Source: Crambe crambe (taxonomy: Eukaryota; Porifera; Demospongiae; Poecilosclerida; Crambeidae). From it: DNA of 64,000 nt. The translations under genes and the position numbers were made by a program. How positions within the stretch are numbered: the stretch's first letter is position 1; every line of letters starts with the position of its first letter. Below the pieces are notes generated by a model that saw only the letters and a list, made by a program, of their open reading frames with translations, was not told the DNA's origin and did not search any database. Positions 24,147-35,255 of this stretch are shown here, piece by piece. The stretch spans positions 5,084,001 to 5,148,000 of the forward strand of contig OZ004592.1 of the NCBI GenBank assembly GCA_963924555.1, in the 5' to 3' direction.

Positions 24147-24330
24147 AAGGCCATGTAGGGTTAGTCTGTACAGCAGTTTCTGTGAACAAATATCAAAATT
24201 ATGCTGCCTTCAATAATAATCCCTACATCACTGCCTCCTGCCAAGCTGCTTTAATTGTTCGTGTCAAAGTGTTCTACTTGGTTCTGATCTGTCTAAATGT
24301 GAAAAGCATTATAACGACAATTTGATTGAT

Positions 24331-24720
24331 TTTTCTTATATGATATCGCATCATATCAACATATGTATTTCAATTAAACATAATCTCGACGTTTCGGCTG
24401 GACTACTCCAGCCTTCATCAGGAGAAAAACAAAATTTGAAATGAAAAATGATACAAAAAAAATAGCCAGAGGACACGCATGCGCATGAGCATGCTAGTTA
24501 AACACTGATGAAACTGCTACTTGTGTAAGTTCAAAAGAGCAGGCCAGCATGGTGGTAGCTAACTCAATTCTAACATCTCTGTTAAAATGATATATCAATG
24601 GAAATGTCGAGATTATGATATTATATTAATTTTGATGTTATATGAGATATAAGAATCAAATCCTTATGTTTTTATTATGTTTAATTGAAATATGTATGTT
24701 GCGATATCGTATAAGAAAAA
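24331..24720. mobile_element. Palindromic element with hammerhead-ribozyme core (copy 1)
   Basis: The minus strand at 24391-24421 reads CTGATGA, a perfect stem-loop (AGGCTGG/CCAGCC), then GAAAC: the hammerhead ribozyme catalytic core. CTC just before CTGATGA and GAG just after GTC could pair as stem I. The motif is flanked by inverted arms: 24331-24390 is largely the reverse complement of 24605-24617 plus 24673-24720. Such CTGATGAAGG...CGAAACGTC sequences are known from the terminal repeats of Penelope-like retroelements. No reverse transcriptase is present. Near-identical copies are at 34643 and 47608. Confidence 0.65.
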
Positions 24721-24941
24721 TATAATGTCAACAGATAGATAAACGAATTTTCACGAAATTTGATTGATGTTTTACCAACTCATTAAAGTGTAGTATACGA
24801 CTATAGACTATTTATATAATTATAATTTCCCCAAATACTCCAATTAATAGCACACAAGAGGAGTTGATATAACTGAATGATGCACATGTACAGCATAATA
24901 TAACTAATTCTACCTACACAGCGAGAAAATCAGTAAGAGAG

Positions 24942-27692
24942 ATGAGTCATACACCACTAGGCATAACTTTCATAGTGGCACTGCTAAATTGGACATACCA
25001 GTTGACTGGTGCTACAGGTAAGTATGTCCTTAGTGGGTTTGAATAAGCATCTTTAAAATTAACCTATTTAAGATTGTAGGGACGACATTTGTTTGGTGGG
25101 GTCTACCCATTATGGTAGACTAGAGTACAACCTTTCTGGGGAGTGGATTAGTGTGTGTGGCAGGCAGTGGAATAACACATTATCAGAGACTGTCTGCAGG
25201 ATTGTATCAGGAAATTTCAATAATGAAGATTGTAAGCCTTTTGAGATAATTAAGTTTACTTCAATGCCTAAATTCCATGTACTATTCAGCAATAATAACA
25301 AGCCATGTGAGTGGTGAAGTGCTGAACAGAAGTGTGCAGTTAATATACATCAGTGGAGAATTACAACCTTCAGACTATAATACAACATTAGAAGAAGACG
25401 CCATGTGGGAAGTAGTTGAATTTGAAGACACTCCATGTCCTGCCATTAATATCACTTGCAAAGGTGTGGTATTATCATCTCCTTTCTCTACCATTTTCAC
25501 TCATTCATTATCATACAGGGTCCTGTACTAGGACAGGTTTCTGCACTTGCACTCCTGGTTTCGGAGGATCCAGATGTAATGATGGTCAGTTAATTCATGT
25601 ACACCATTACATTAATCCATTTGGTGTCTGACTGATAATCATAGCACTGTGTGATGGTGAGCCTTATTGTCCCAATGGAGGTACATGTTCATTTCCTGGG
25701 GTATGCAGCTGTGCAGAAGGCTGGGAGGGGGACAGGTGCAACCAGCGTAAGATGTTGAAGAATTATCACTGCTTTGTTAATATGTATATCTGATAACAGC
25801 TGTGTGCTCCCCTGACTGCATGAATGGAGGAACCTGCATAGAACCTGGAGAGTGCTCATGTGCAACAGGATGGACAGGTGATGGATGTGAAACAGGTATG
25901 CAATACTTCATTAGGGAGTGTAGAATTGAAAGTACAATGATCACAGCTGTGTGTGAGCAAGGGTGTAATAATGGAGGTACTTGCACAGGACCAGGGATGT
26001 GCATGTGCACTGAAGGATGGGAAGGAGATGACTGTACAAGAGGTAATCCATTGTTTTGAGCTGTTTAATTCACTATACTGATGGCAAATCTCTTCTTGTA
26101 GCTATCTGCAATCAGACATGTGCCAATGGGGGTATTTGTGTAGCACCAGGGATGTGCATGTGCACAGAAGGATGGGAAGGAGAAAACTGCACAAGAGGTA
26201 ATCATTATTTTGAGATATGATACTCCTAATTCATGGCAAATCTCAGACATGTGCCAATGGGGTTTTTTGTGTAGCACCAGGGATCTGCATGTGTCTAGAA
26301 AGACAGTGGTAAGAACATGATTGTGCACAAGGTGTACATGCACTATAGTAGTCTGGGCGAGCAGACCTTTCAACCTTGGGGGGGGGGGGGGGGGGGGTGG
26401 GGCAGGAGGAAAAGAAAGATCTGGAGACTCTTGACACTCCAGAAATGCAATTAAAATCAATATCACATGCAAAGAATGCACGTGTGCCCGCGCGCTCACA
26501 CCCACGCACGCACCATAAGGCATAGCTAGCTGCTAGCTATAATTATCTAGCTCCAGCTCGATCGATCAATGAGAGATAAGTGTGTCTGGTAGATTTACCT
26601 ATAGCTAGCAAAAGAAGATCACTTACTAGTTTCACACATGTATTGTGCTCGTACATGCGCGCTTATTATTATCTGTTCATGTGACTACTCGAATCTGATT
26701 GGCCTATCGAAATTCCCACAAAACTGTGTCGAGAGTCTCCAGACCTTTCTTTTCCTCCCGCCCCACCCCCAAAGGTCGAAAGGTCTGTTCGCCCAGACTA
26801 GCACTATAGATCATGAACATTCACAAGGTAATAGCACTTGTCAATGGTATAATTGAGATATTTATCGCATAGCATATTCATATCAGATTTGTACACTTTT
26901 CAACACACACACACATGCACACTTATGTTTATGTTCCAGCTCTATGTGATGATGATTTCTGTTTAAATGGAGGAACCTGCTCATTCCCAAATACTCGATG
27001 TCACTGTCCCAAGGGATGGACAGGGAATAGGTGTCAAAATGGTACACCATGTGTCATATTATGTCAGGCATGATATTATATCCTCCACATGCAGAAGTGC
27101 TCAACTACTATGCAGTATTGGCACCTACTGCAGCTGTTCTGCTGCTGATACTCATCCTTGTACTAATAGCCATTATATCCATGGTGCAATGTATTAAGAG
27201 AAAAAAATCATATGACATCACCACACATTCAAGGTATAATAATTATGTCAAGATGTTTCTCTAAATAAAAATAGTTAGCTATAGTAAATGTTATCCATAT
27301 AGCTATCACATTAACATGACTGTGTACACAAATTAAATACATTTTGTACGTATGTATATCACATACACATACACAGATATCAACACAGCACAGTCCGGTT
27401 GTCACTGTTTAATGAAGAGATCAAGGAAATATCAGGCCCCATCATCAATCCTTTTAGCAGTGGAAATGTTATCAGGATATTGAATCCAACAAAAACACCT
27501 AATGATTTCGTTTTTGATGATCAAAGAAAAGAAGAGAATGCTCCTACATTGAAGTTTATTCTCCCTCCAATTCAGCCAGTTCCTACATTGAAGTTTATCC
27601 TCCCTCCAATTCAGCCAGTTAAGGATAATCAAGGAGTATCGACTGCCTCAGCAAGTCCGATGACACAGACGGACTCTTCTTCAAACAAGTGA
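24942..27692 (+). CDS. R4: SRCR/EGF type I receptor, SRCR exon frameshifted
   Basis: Exons: 24942-25017 (signal peptide [17 protein letters not shown]), 25073-25463 (SRCR-like: [32 protein letters not shown]), EGF 25519-25584, 25645-25746, 25800-25895, 25947-26042, 26102-26197, 26940-27041, TM 27095-27233, tail tC 27389-27692. The SRCR exon is 391 nt, not a multiple of 3: two bases present in R6 and R8 are missing near 25286, giving a TGA at 25315. Skipping this phase 1-1 exon would leave an open EGF-only product of about 358 residues. The tail is cut short at SSSNK by the foldback insertion at 27685, leaving no YHTLEPP motifs. Functional status uncertain. Confidence 0.5.
26240..26331 (+). 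pseudogene. Degenerate EGF exon in R4
   Basis: It matches the [25 protein letters not shown] exon of the paralogues but lacks an acceptor and has TAA replacing a codon at the QW-QG position. Confidence 0.65.
26349..26800. mobile_element. 452-bp element with 9-bp target duplication and known empty site
   Basis: Terminal inverted repeats begin TAGTCTGGGCGA and extend about 75 bp with mismatches and a G-run. GCACTATAG is duplicated at 26340-26348 and 26801-26809. The paralogous introns at 37423-37431, 50082-50090 and 58926-58934 carry a single GCACTATAG: the unoccupied site. The element therefore inserted in R4 after the paralogues separated. A 9-bp duplication suggests a Mutator-type MITE. Confidence 0.85.
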
Positions 27693-28145
27693 GCATAAAA
27701 ATTTTCTTCTAAATAAAAATTGAAGTAGGGATAGCCATAAAATTTAGCTGCATTCCTCTCACTCCTAGCCCTCCTAATATCAATAACCACACCTACAACT
27801 TAAATCCCTACTCTTCACTCCCCCTTCAGCAATAAGTGAGTCAAGTAACCCCTTACCTGTACCCATCATCGAACTCAAGAATCACAGCAATAATATTATT
27901 ACAAAACTATTATTCCTATTTCACTCCTAAGGAGGCCTAGGAGTGAAGTAGGAATAGTAGTTTTGTAATAATATTATTGCTGTGATTCTTGAGTTTGGTG
28001 ATGGGTACGGGTAAGGGGTTACTTGACTCAGTTATTGCTGAAGGGGGAGTGAAGAGTAAGGATTTAAGTAGGTGTGGTTATTGATATTAGGAGGGCTAGG
28101 AGTGATGGTTATCCCTACTTCAAGAAATTTTTTACACTAACTTGT
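27685..28145. mobile_element. Foldback element F1, truncates the R4 tail
   Basis: A 461-bp near-perfect palindrome with ends ACAAGT...ACTTGT and centre near 27935. It contains GAAGTAGGGAT close to both ends. It sits in the tC coding exon right after TCAAACAAG and supplies the stop codon TGA. Related foldbacks are F2-F6 elsewhere in the cluster. Confidence 0.8.
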
Positions 28146-29830
28146 TTTCATTCTTTTTCTTTGTAATTAGCTATATATAGAAAATTCATAATATAAAATC
28201 TTTTTTTTTTATCTTCCTCTTTTAAGAGGATGTGGAAGATTATTAACAAAAAATGTATATTATTCAATAGCTATCAAACTTTATAGTGACAGTATGTAAA
28301 TGACATGTGCATGGCATGACAGAGCCTCCAACCACACTGATACCTCAGTATTTTTACTCCAAATATACTGATATAGTTACACTTTATATAGCATTACTAA
28401 CTGAAATTCATGGTAGCTAAATGGGAGCATTTTAATCAAAGTTCACAGGTTGGAGGTGCACGCACTGACATGGTGAAGTGAGCAGACTAGCTGTACTCAT
28501 CAGTTATCTGCTCAATATCCACAAACACATACACATATAATGTGTGCAGAGGGTTAGCACTTCAGTGCTTTTCATTATAGCACTGCAGATACTCATCCCC
28601 CATACTCTCCTCCCTCAAGCAAGACAACCAAATCTCAGCAGCCATTATATAAATGTAATGCTGGTTATTCTGATCAGATAGTGTTCCACAATATGATGAT
28701 CTATGCTGCAGTCGCTCATTCCTTATAGTACTGTATTGCACAGCAGATACTCATCCTTCAAGGTGGTCATACTCTCCTCCCTCAAGATAATAAAACATTC
28801 TTCAGCCATAGGCTACAAAGAAAAAAAAGATAAATTCATTGCAAAATACCCTGAAAGTGTTCAATGAATTGTCATAACTATCTATTCTGGTCAGATGGCC
28901 ACTCCTCAGTATAGATGCTCATCCTACATGGCTGTATGTATAGTATTAAGTATTTTATTTTGAATAATCTATAAAGCATTCAGTACTGTTGAGCTAGCTA
29001 GCAGTGTCCGTACTACAGACTCCACATTCTCATTTTGAATTATCGCACGTAAAAATATACTGCTTGGAGAACTGCACAGATATGATTAAGCATGCAGGCA
29101 AGACAGCAGCAGTTAGCTAATGCATAAAGCCATCGTACACTTGTAACTAAAGATACTCCAGCTATCTATGAGATTTATGCTGTTGCTCTAATCAACTCAC
29201 CTTGTAGTATTATAGCCTAGATGAAGTAGGTAATGGTCGGCAGTAGAGTGTGCATTATATGGAGTATAGGCTATATAGTACACAACTGGAATTGTGCCAT
29301 TTTTTCTGGAATAAAGCCTTTTTTAAAAAAAATCCACTCAATTTAAACACTTGAGAGTATCGTCTAGACATCGTTAAGAATGAAGTTGAAGCATGGTAAG
29401 CGCTGCTGGGTCTGGAATAGTTATAACAGACACTGTACTGAGTACTACTATAACCCTGGGTTAATTATCTCGCACGTGCAGCTCCCCTGGTGTGCGCATA
29501 GATACATATAGCCTTACGGGGATTGGAAACTCCGTACTTTAGAAATGATAACATCCGTGTTGTCGGTGCGGTGGGCTATGGCGCGTGCGCGTCTACAATT
29601 ATAGGCAAGCTGCAGCACTATAAGCAAGGCAAGTTATACATTTCTATACCTAGCTACTTCATGCAGGTATCAACCAATTGATGCAGGCAACATCACATAA
29701 AGAACAATTTCAAGAAGTGTTATTGTGAAGGAGTGGCAGGAGGGAAAAGATTTTGAGAAAGTATCATAGTTTAAGATCCTCTGAATATCAGAAGACCTTT
29801 TTAAGTTTAGCAGGCTGTGGGACTCCCAAC
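28146..29830. other. Non-coding spacer with repeat fragments
   Basis: No supported gene. It contains a loose repeat (GCAGATACTCATCC...CTCTCCTCCCTCAAG at about 28584 and 28742) that recurs at 39880-40030. A stretch at 28285-28490 is an inverted partner of 39440-39500. GGGATTGGAAAC at about 29518 with ATCCGTGTTG after it is a piece of the 7-bp-TSD element family. Confidence 0.55.
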
Positions 29831-29844
29831 ACATTTTCAACCAA

Positions 29845-31192
29845 TGAAGAAGCAGAGTGAAGGACAACACATAAAGCCAGCACTAAGGGAAAAGCCAGCT
29901 GGGATACAAACTACTGAGACAAAAGCTCCAAAGAAAGCATTGAAACCCCCTATCATACAGGCAAGTGAGAAACTAGCCACACCCACCACAGAACCAGAGA
30001 AAGTCTAAAAGCATTGGTACCATCACCATCAACAACAGCACCCACACAGTCTGTGACAAGGGAAGTCAAATTTACCATATCACAACTGCTTTCTGTTGCA
30101 AAAGAGAGTAAACTTATTGATAATGGAAAGTCTGAAAAATCAAAGCAAAAATGTGAAGAAAAATTACCTAATGATTCTGAAGCAGCTAAGAATGTACAAC
30201 CAATGGATAATCCTGTATATGACGGGTATAATGTTAAAGTCCTAAAACAACTGCACAACCCTGTTTATGAAGCAAATGAGAACATGGTTCCAACTTGCAC
30301 TACCTCAGCAACAACCACCAATAGTAGCAACCACTCAAATAGTTTCCAGGATGAGAGTCATATCTACGATCTTCCAATAACCAGAAAGGAAAAAGAAGAA
30401 ATCACACACACATATGAAGAGTTAAGTCTAAAATGTGAAAAGAATCCCCTCAAATCAGATACTCATCATTCTCATACTAAATCAAAGGATAACAAAGTTA
30501 AAGGAAACAAAACACCACAGGCTAAAATTACATCTGATGAGTTCACTTCTGCTGCCAGCTGCAAGCAACCAATGACGTCTCAAGGCGAAAAGACAGCACA
30601 GGTCCGAAAACAGCCCATGATGCCCCCAGTGAAGAAAACAGCAAATAATCTTACAGAGGTTTCCTTACACTATGCTGTATCTACACTAAATACTCCTCAG
30701 GTAACTGGAGTTGTAGAACCACTTAGCCATGCATATGCTACTTTGGAACCTCCAACTGAAGCCAAGGAAGAAATGAAAGCAAAGAAAAAACTTTCAGAAT
30801 TTCCATGTTCAGTGCAAGACGATATATCTCCACAAGTCTCTGAGACAGAAACACAAAAAGAGTCATACAATCATGCATATGCCATTCTTGAGAATCCAAC
30901 TGAAAATGGAAAAGTTACAGAAGCTCATGACATGATTTCGACAGAGAAAGAGTCGCTAAACCATGCATATGCTACTCTTGAGGCTCCAGAAGGAGAAACA
31001 GACACACATTCTGAAGTTTCATGCTTGGTGCAAGAAGATAACCAGCTCAACGACCATGCTTATGCAATTCTTGAGAAACCAGAAGAAGTTACAGGAAAGG
31101 GGAGGAGACTTATCAGAGCACAAAATCTCAAAGTACACTTTGTTGACCAAGATAGCCCAGCAAGCAATGCAGACACTTCAGAGGACCACTAA
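29845..31192 (+). pseudogene. 5'-truncated tail tA copy
   Basis: It begins inside the KKQSEGQ repeat and then follows tA of R2 to the same SEDH stop. No EGF or TM exons precede it: they were lost at the duplication junction near 29845. About 20 nt are missing near 30006 relative to tA, giving TAA after EKV, so the frame is broken. From 30014 on, 392 codons remain open with both NPVY and four HAYA[TI]LE motifs intact. Confidence 0.8.
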
Positions 31193-31589
31193 GTTTTTGT
31201 ATCATGAGCTGCACATACAAGTAGCAAACTCTTCAAACTAACTGATATAACATAAACTGCACTGTTGTTATTATTATGGCAAAAGGATTTTAAAAGGATT
31301 TTCTTCCCAATTAGCAACCAAGATAATGTGTGCAGATAAGGAATTAACAATTGACTCACATTTTGGGAACGAATAGCTAGAAAGAAACACATGCATGCAT
31401 GGGGCAACCCAGCAGTTATAAGCTACCCAAAACTGTCATTGCTATAGTGGCAGGCTATCATGGATCTATAGCTTTCCATATTATATGAATGCATGCATGG
31501 AAACCTTTGGCCTATATAATATCATATACACACAATGATTATATTTATCACACTATGTCTCTGCATGCTATACTATTTGTATCATGCAG

Positions 31590-31715
31590 GGTGGCACAAA
31601 GACCAGCAAAGGACATAGTGATGAAAGATAACGTAGCCTATGAAACAGTAGCAGCCAGCAGCATACAACCAAACATCTCCTATGGAGTAGTAGGGACAAA
31701 AAAGATTGATAAGAG
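31590..31715 (+). CDS. Tail exon tB1, second copy
   Basis: Same acceptor, donor, phase and length (126 nt) as the exon at 21289, with E to K in IVMKDNVAY. It has no TM gene immediately upstream, because tA here is a headless fragment. Whether it is used is doubtful. Confidence 0.45.
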
Positions 31716-31880
31716 GTATTACTACCACATGCATACTAAAGCCTGGTAAAGTGGTTGGATGTATGCGAATAGAAAACCTATACATGTATACAGTTATAGC
31801 CTGTATATAATATCTGTATAAAATAACAACTCCAAGATTTACAAAGTGAACATGAACTAAATTATTTGTTATTTTTGCAG

Positions 31881-32337
31881 AATTGTAGACACAAAAACGG
31901 AAATGCTACATGAAAATGGTGATCCTGAAACCATTAAGGGAGTGGCTAATGTTTCCTATGGAATAACTGCACCAAGAGAATCTGAAACAGCCTGGGGAAA
32001 AAATCCTGTACAGCCATATGAAATAGTGAACCTTGTATCTGATAAGTCACCTGATAAGAGTGAAACACTTTGGAACAAGCAAGGACAATCTGAAACAACG
32101 GGAGCAAAGAATACAGCACAGCCTTATGAGATTGCAAACCCTGTGTCTGATAAGCCACCCAAGCCACTCAACAAGTTATGGAAGAGAAAAACTGCTGGAA
32201 ACAAGCAAGCAAAATCTGAAAATGTGGGAGCAAAAAATGCAGTGCAACCATACGAGGTTGTAAATCTTGTACATGATAGCTATACTGAAGAGCAAAAGTC
32301 TGAGACTCTTCTTGAAGAATATGAGGACATATTTTGA
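31881..32337 (+). CDS. Tail exon tB2, second copy
   Basis: Acceptor TTTTTGCAG; the frame is fully open to TGA at 32335. It retains all three QPYE[IV][VA]N motifs and NVSYGI. It ends EEYEDIF, one Leu codon shorter than the copy at 21577. Confidence 0.5.
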
Positions 32338-32894
32338 TTTTGCAAAGTCCTTTTTGGTTACACTGGTAGCTATACACTGACATAGCAAGTAGTCTAGTGA
32401 ATGTGTTTAAAAAAAATTTTTTTTTTCGTTTTTACATTGCGTCCCACTCAAAGAAGTTTAGGTCTCACGAAATGAACGTGTTTAGTATAAATAGCCAACT
32501 GGTATTCCAAAGTACTTGACCACAGCTGCAGTCCCATAATTATTATGAGCAAGGTTGTGTTATTATTCATCTTGTATTGTAATTCCAAATCTCTCCCATT
32601 GTGCAGCTTATGTGTGTACATATAACTATTGGAGTAGTGCATTGTATGGTATGAATATAGTATACTTTTCAATTTATCAAAGTAAAGACTGTGTTAGTTT
32701 TGGGTTTATTTGGGTAAGTACACTAAAGTGCTTGGAACGAAGAGTGACTACCTTGGACCAGAAAAATATACTTATAAAAACTTGGGATCTTGGTGCATGG
32801 AGATGAAAGTGAAAGTATTAGAGACTGAAATAAAAATTGGGATTTATGCATAAATCTTAGTACGAGACAGTTAAGATTAGATTTACATGAGTGG

Positions 32895-34328
32895 ATGATG
32901 GGTCATGTACCAAATAGCATTATTTTCACTGCAGTGTTACTCTATTCTGTTTATCAGTCTTCGCTTTCACAAACCAGTAAGTCGTGGCAGCTAATTTACT
33001 TAGTGAGAATATATCCTCTGACTGCATGAATGGAGGTGGACCTGAAGGATGGGAAGGAGAAAACTGCACAAGAGGTAATTATTATATTCTTGATTCACAA
33101 TACTGATGACAAATCTCTTCTTGTAGCTATCTACAATCAGACATGTGGCAATGGTTTTTGTGTAGCACCAGGGATGTGCATGTGCACAGAAGGATGGGAA
33201 GGAGAAAACTGCATGAGAGGTAATTTGAGTTATTATATTCTTAATTCACTATACTGATGACAACTTTCTTCTTGTAGCTATCTGCAATCAGATGTGTGCC
33301 AATGGGGGTATTTGTGTAGCACCAGGGATGTGCATGTGTCCAGAAAGACAGTGGCAAGGACATGATTGTACACAAGGTATGAACATGCGCAAATAGCACT
33401 TGTCAATGATACGATATAATTGCAGATATTTATTGCATGGCATTCATATATAAGATCTGTACACTATCAACAGGGTTTATTTCAAGGAGGGGTGAGGGGG
33501 AAAAGCCCCTCTGAATGATTGCTTGCCCCCCTAATGAGATTATTATAGAATTCCATATGCACGTACTGGTTTGTAGTTGCCCATCCTCAAATCTTTTCAC
33601 TAGGCATTTGACCCCCCTTGAGCAAAATTCTGAATCAAACCATGATCATTTTTTCCCAGCTCTATGTGATGATGATTTCTGTTTAAATGGAGGAAGCTGC
33701 TCATTCCCAAATACTCGATGTCACTGTCCCAAGGGATGGACAGGGAATAGGTGTCAAAATGGTATGATGAGATCAAAATTATGCCAGGCATGATATTATA
33801 TTCTCCACATGCAGAAGTGCTCAACTACTATGCAGTATTGGCACCTACTGCAGCTGTTCTGCTGGTGATACTCATCCTTGTACTAATAGCCATCATATCC
33901 ATGGTGCAGTGCATCAAAAGAAAAAACTCGTACAAAACCACTATACAGTCAAGGTGTTCTGTTTGCTACATACTAACAGTATACATGTAGTGACCATGTA
34001 CATCTTATTGGAACATTGATTAACTGTACTAAGTGGAGTCCCAATGTCACTGTTCACTGAATGAAAAAAATCATAACCCAATTAATCTGACAATAGCTAA
34101 TTATAGTTATTATGCCTTTTCTCTTTCAGAAATCAGAGTATGAATCTGGATACTGATGAAGCATACTCTATCAGTAGAAATATAGCTGCGATAGAGAGTG
34201 TGTCTAACACTGCATATGGAATATTCACAGAAGAAAGAGAGGGAGCAAGAACTGTATATCCATATGAGGTCCATAATAGGTCACCAGCTACAACTGATGA
34301 ACCCGAATATGAGGAAATCTCAAAGTGA
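32895..34328 (+). CDS. R5: copy of R3 with a lost EGF cysteine
   Basis: Exons 32895-32976, 33127-33219, 33278-33376, 33660-33761, 33815-33953 and 34130-34328 match R3 one for one and give 237 residues in frame. The first cysteine of the first EGF is Tyr (AIYNQTC where R3 has AICNQTC), which removes one disulphide. The gene is about 10.3 kb downstream of R3 with near-identical introns, so the duplication is recent. Tail tD ends DEPEYEEIS. Confidence 0.7.
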
Positions 34329-34642
34329 CTCTCAACCCGAATATGAGGAAATCTTAAAGTGACTCTCGAAGACCAATATATTACATGTGTCTATTGTCCC
34401 TATAGCTTAATGATATTATAATAGTACAAGTGAATGGGAAAAAATTTATGCTAAATAAAAAGGCCATGTAGGGTTAGTCTGTACAGCAGTTTCTGTGAAC
34501 AAATATCAAAATTATGCTGCCTTCAATAATGATCCCTACATCACTGCCTCCTGCCAAGCTGCTTTAATTGTTCATGTCAAAGTGTTCTACTTGGTTCTGA
34601 TCTGTCTAAATGTGAAAAGCATTATAACGACAATTTGATTGA

Positions 34643-35034
34643 TTTTTCTTATATGATATCGCATCATATCAACATACGTATTTCAATTAAACATAATCTC
34701 GACGTTTCGGCTGGACTACTCCAGCCTTCATCAGGAGAAAAACAAAATTTGAAATGAAAAATGATACAAAAAAAAATAGCCAGAGGACACGCATGCGCAT
34801 GAGCATGCTAGTTAAACACTGATGAAACTGCTACTTGTGTAAGTTCAAAAGAGCAGGCCAGCATGGTGGTAGCTAACTCAATTCTAACATCTCTGTTAAA
34901 ATGATATATCAATGGAAATGTCGAGATTATGATATTATATTAATTTTGATATTATATGAGATATAAGAATCAAATCCTTATGTTTTTATTATATTTAATT
35001 GAAATATGTATGTTGCGATATCGTATAAGAAAAA
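34643..35034. mobile_element. Palindromic element with hammerhead core (copy 2)
   Basis: Same structure as at 24331. The hammerhead core is on the minus strand at 34704-34734 with identical stem II. It was carried along by the 10.3-kb duplication, not an independent insertion. Confidence 0.65.
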
Positions 35035-35255
35035 TATAATGTCAACAGATAGATAAACAAATTTTCACGAAATTTGATTGATGTTTTACCAACTCGTTAA
35101 AGTGTAGTATACGACTATAGACTATTTACATAATTATAATTTCCCCAAATACTCCAATTAATAGCACACAAGAGGAGTTGATATAACTGAATGATGCACA
35201 TGTATAGCATAATATAACTAATTCTACCTACACAGCGAGAAAATCAGTAAGAGAG

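Noticed and set aside
25073-25463. A small intron within the SRCR exon (GTTTAC...TTCAG) that would fix the R4 frame
   Set aside because: It would be about 36 bp and its removal still leads to a stop, so it does not explain the frameshift.
26366-26400. G-run as a regulatory G-quadruplex
   Set aside because: It lies inside the arm of the 452-bp MITE and is simple sequence with no link to a promoter.
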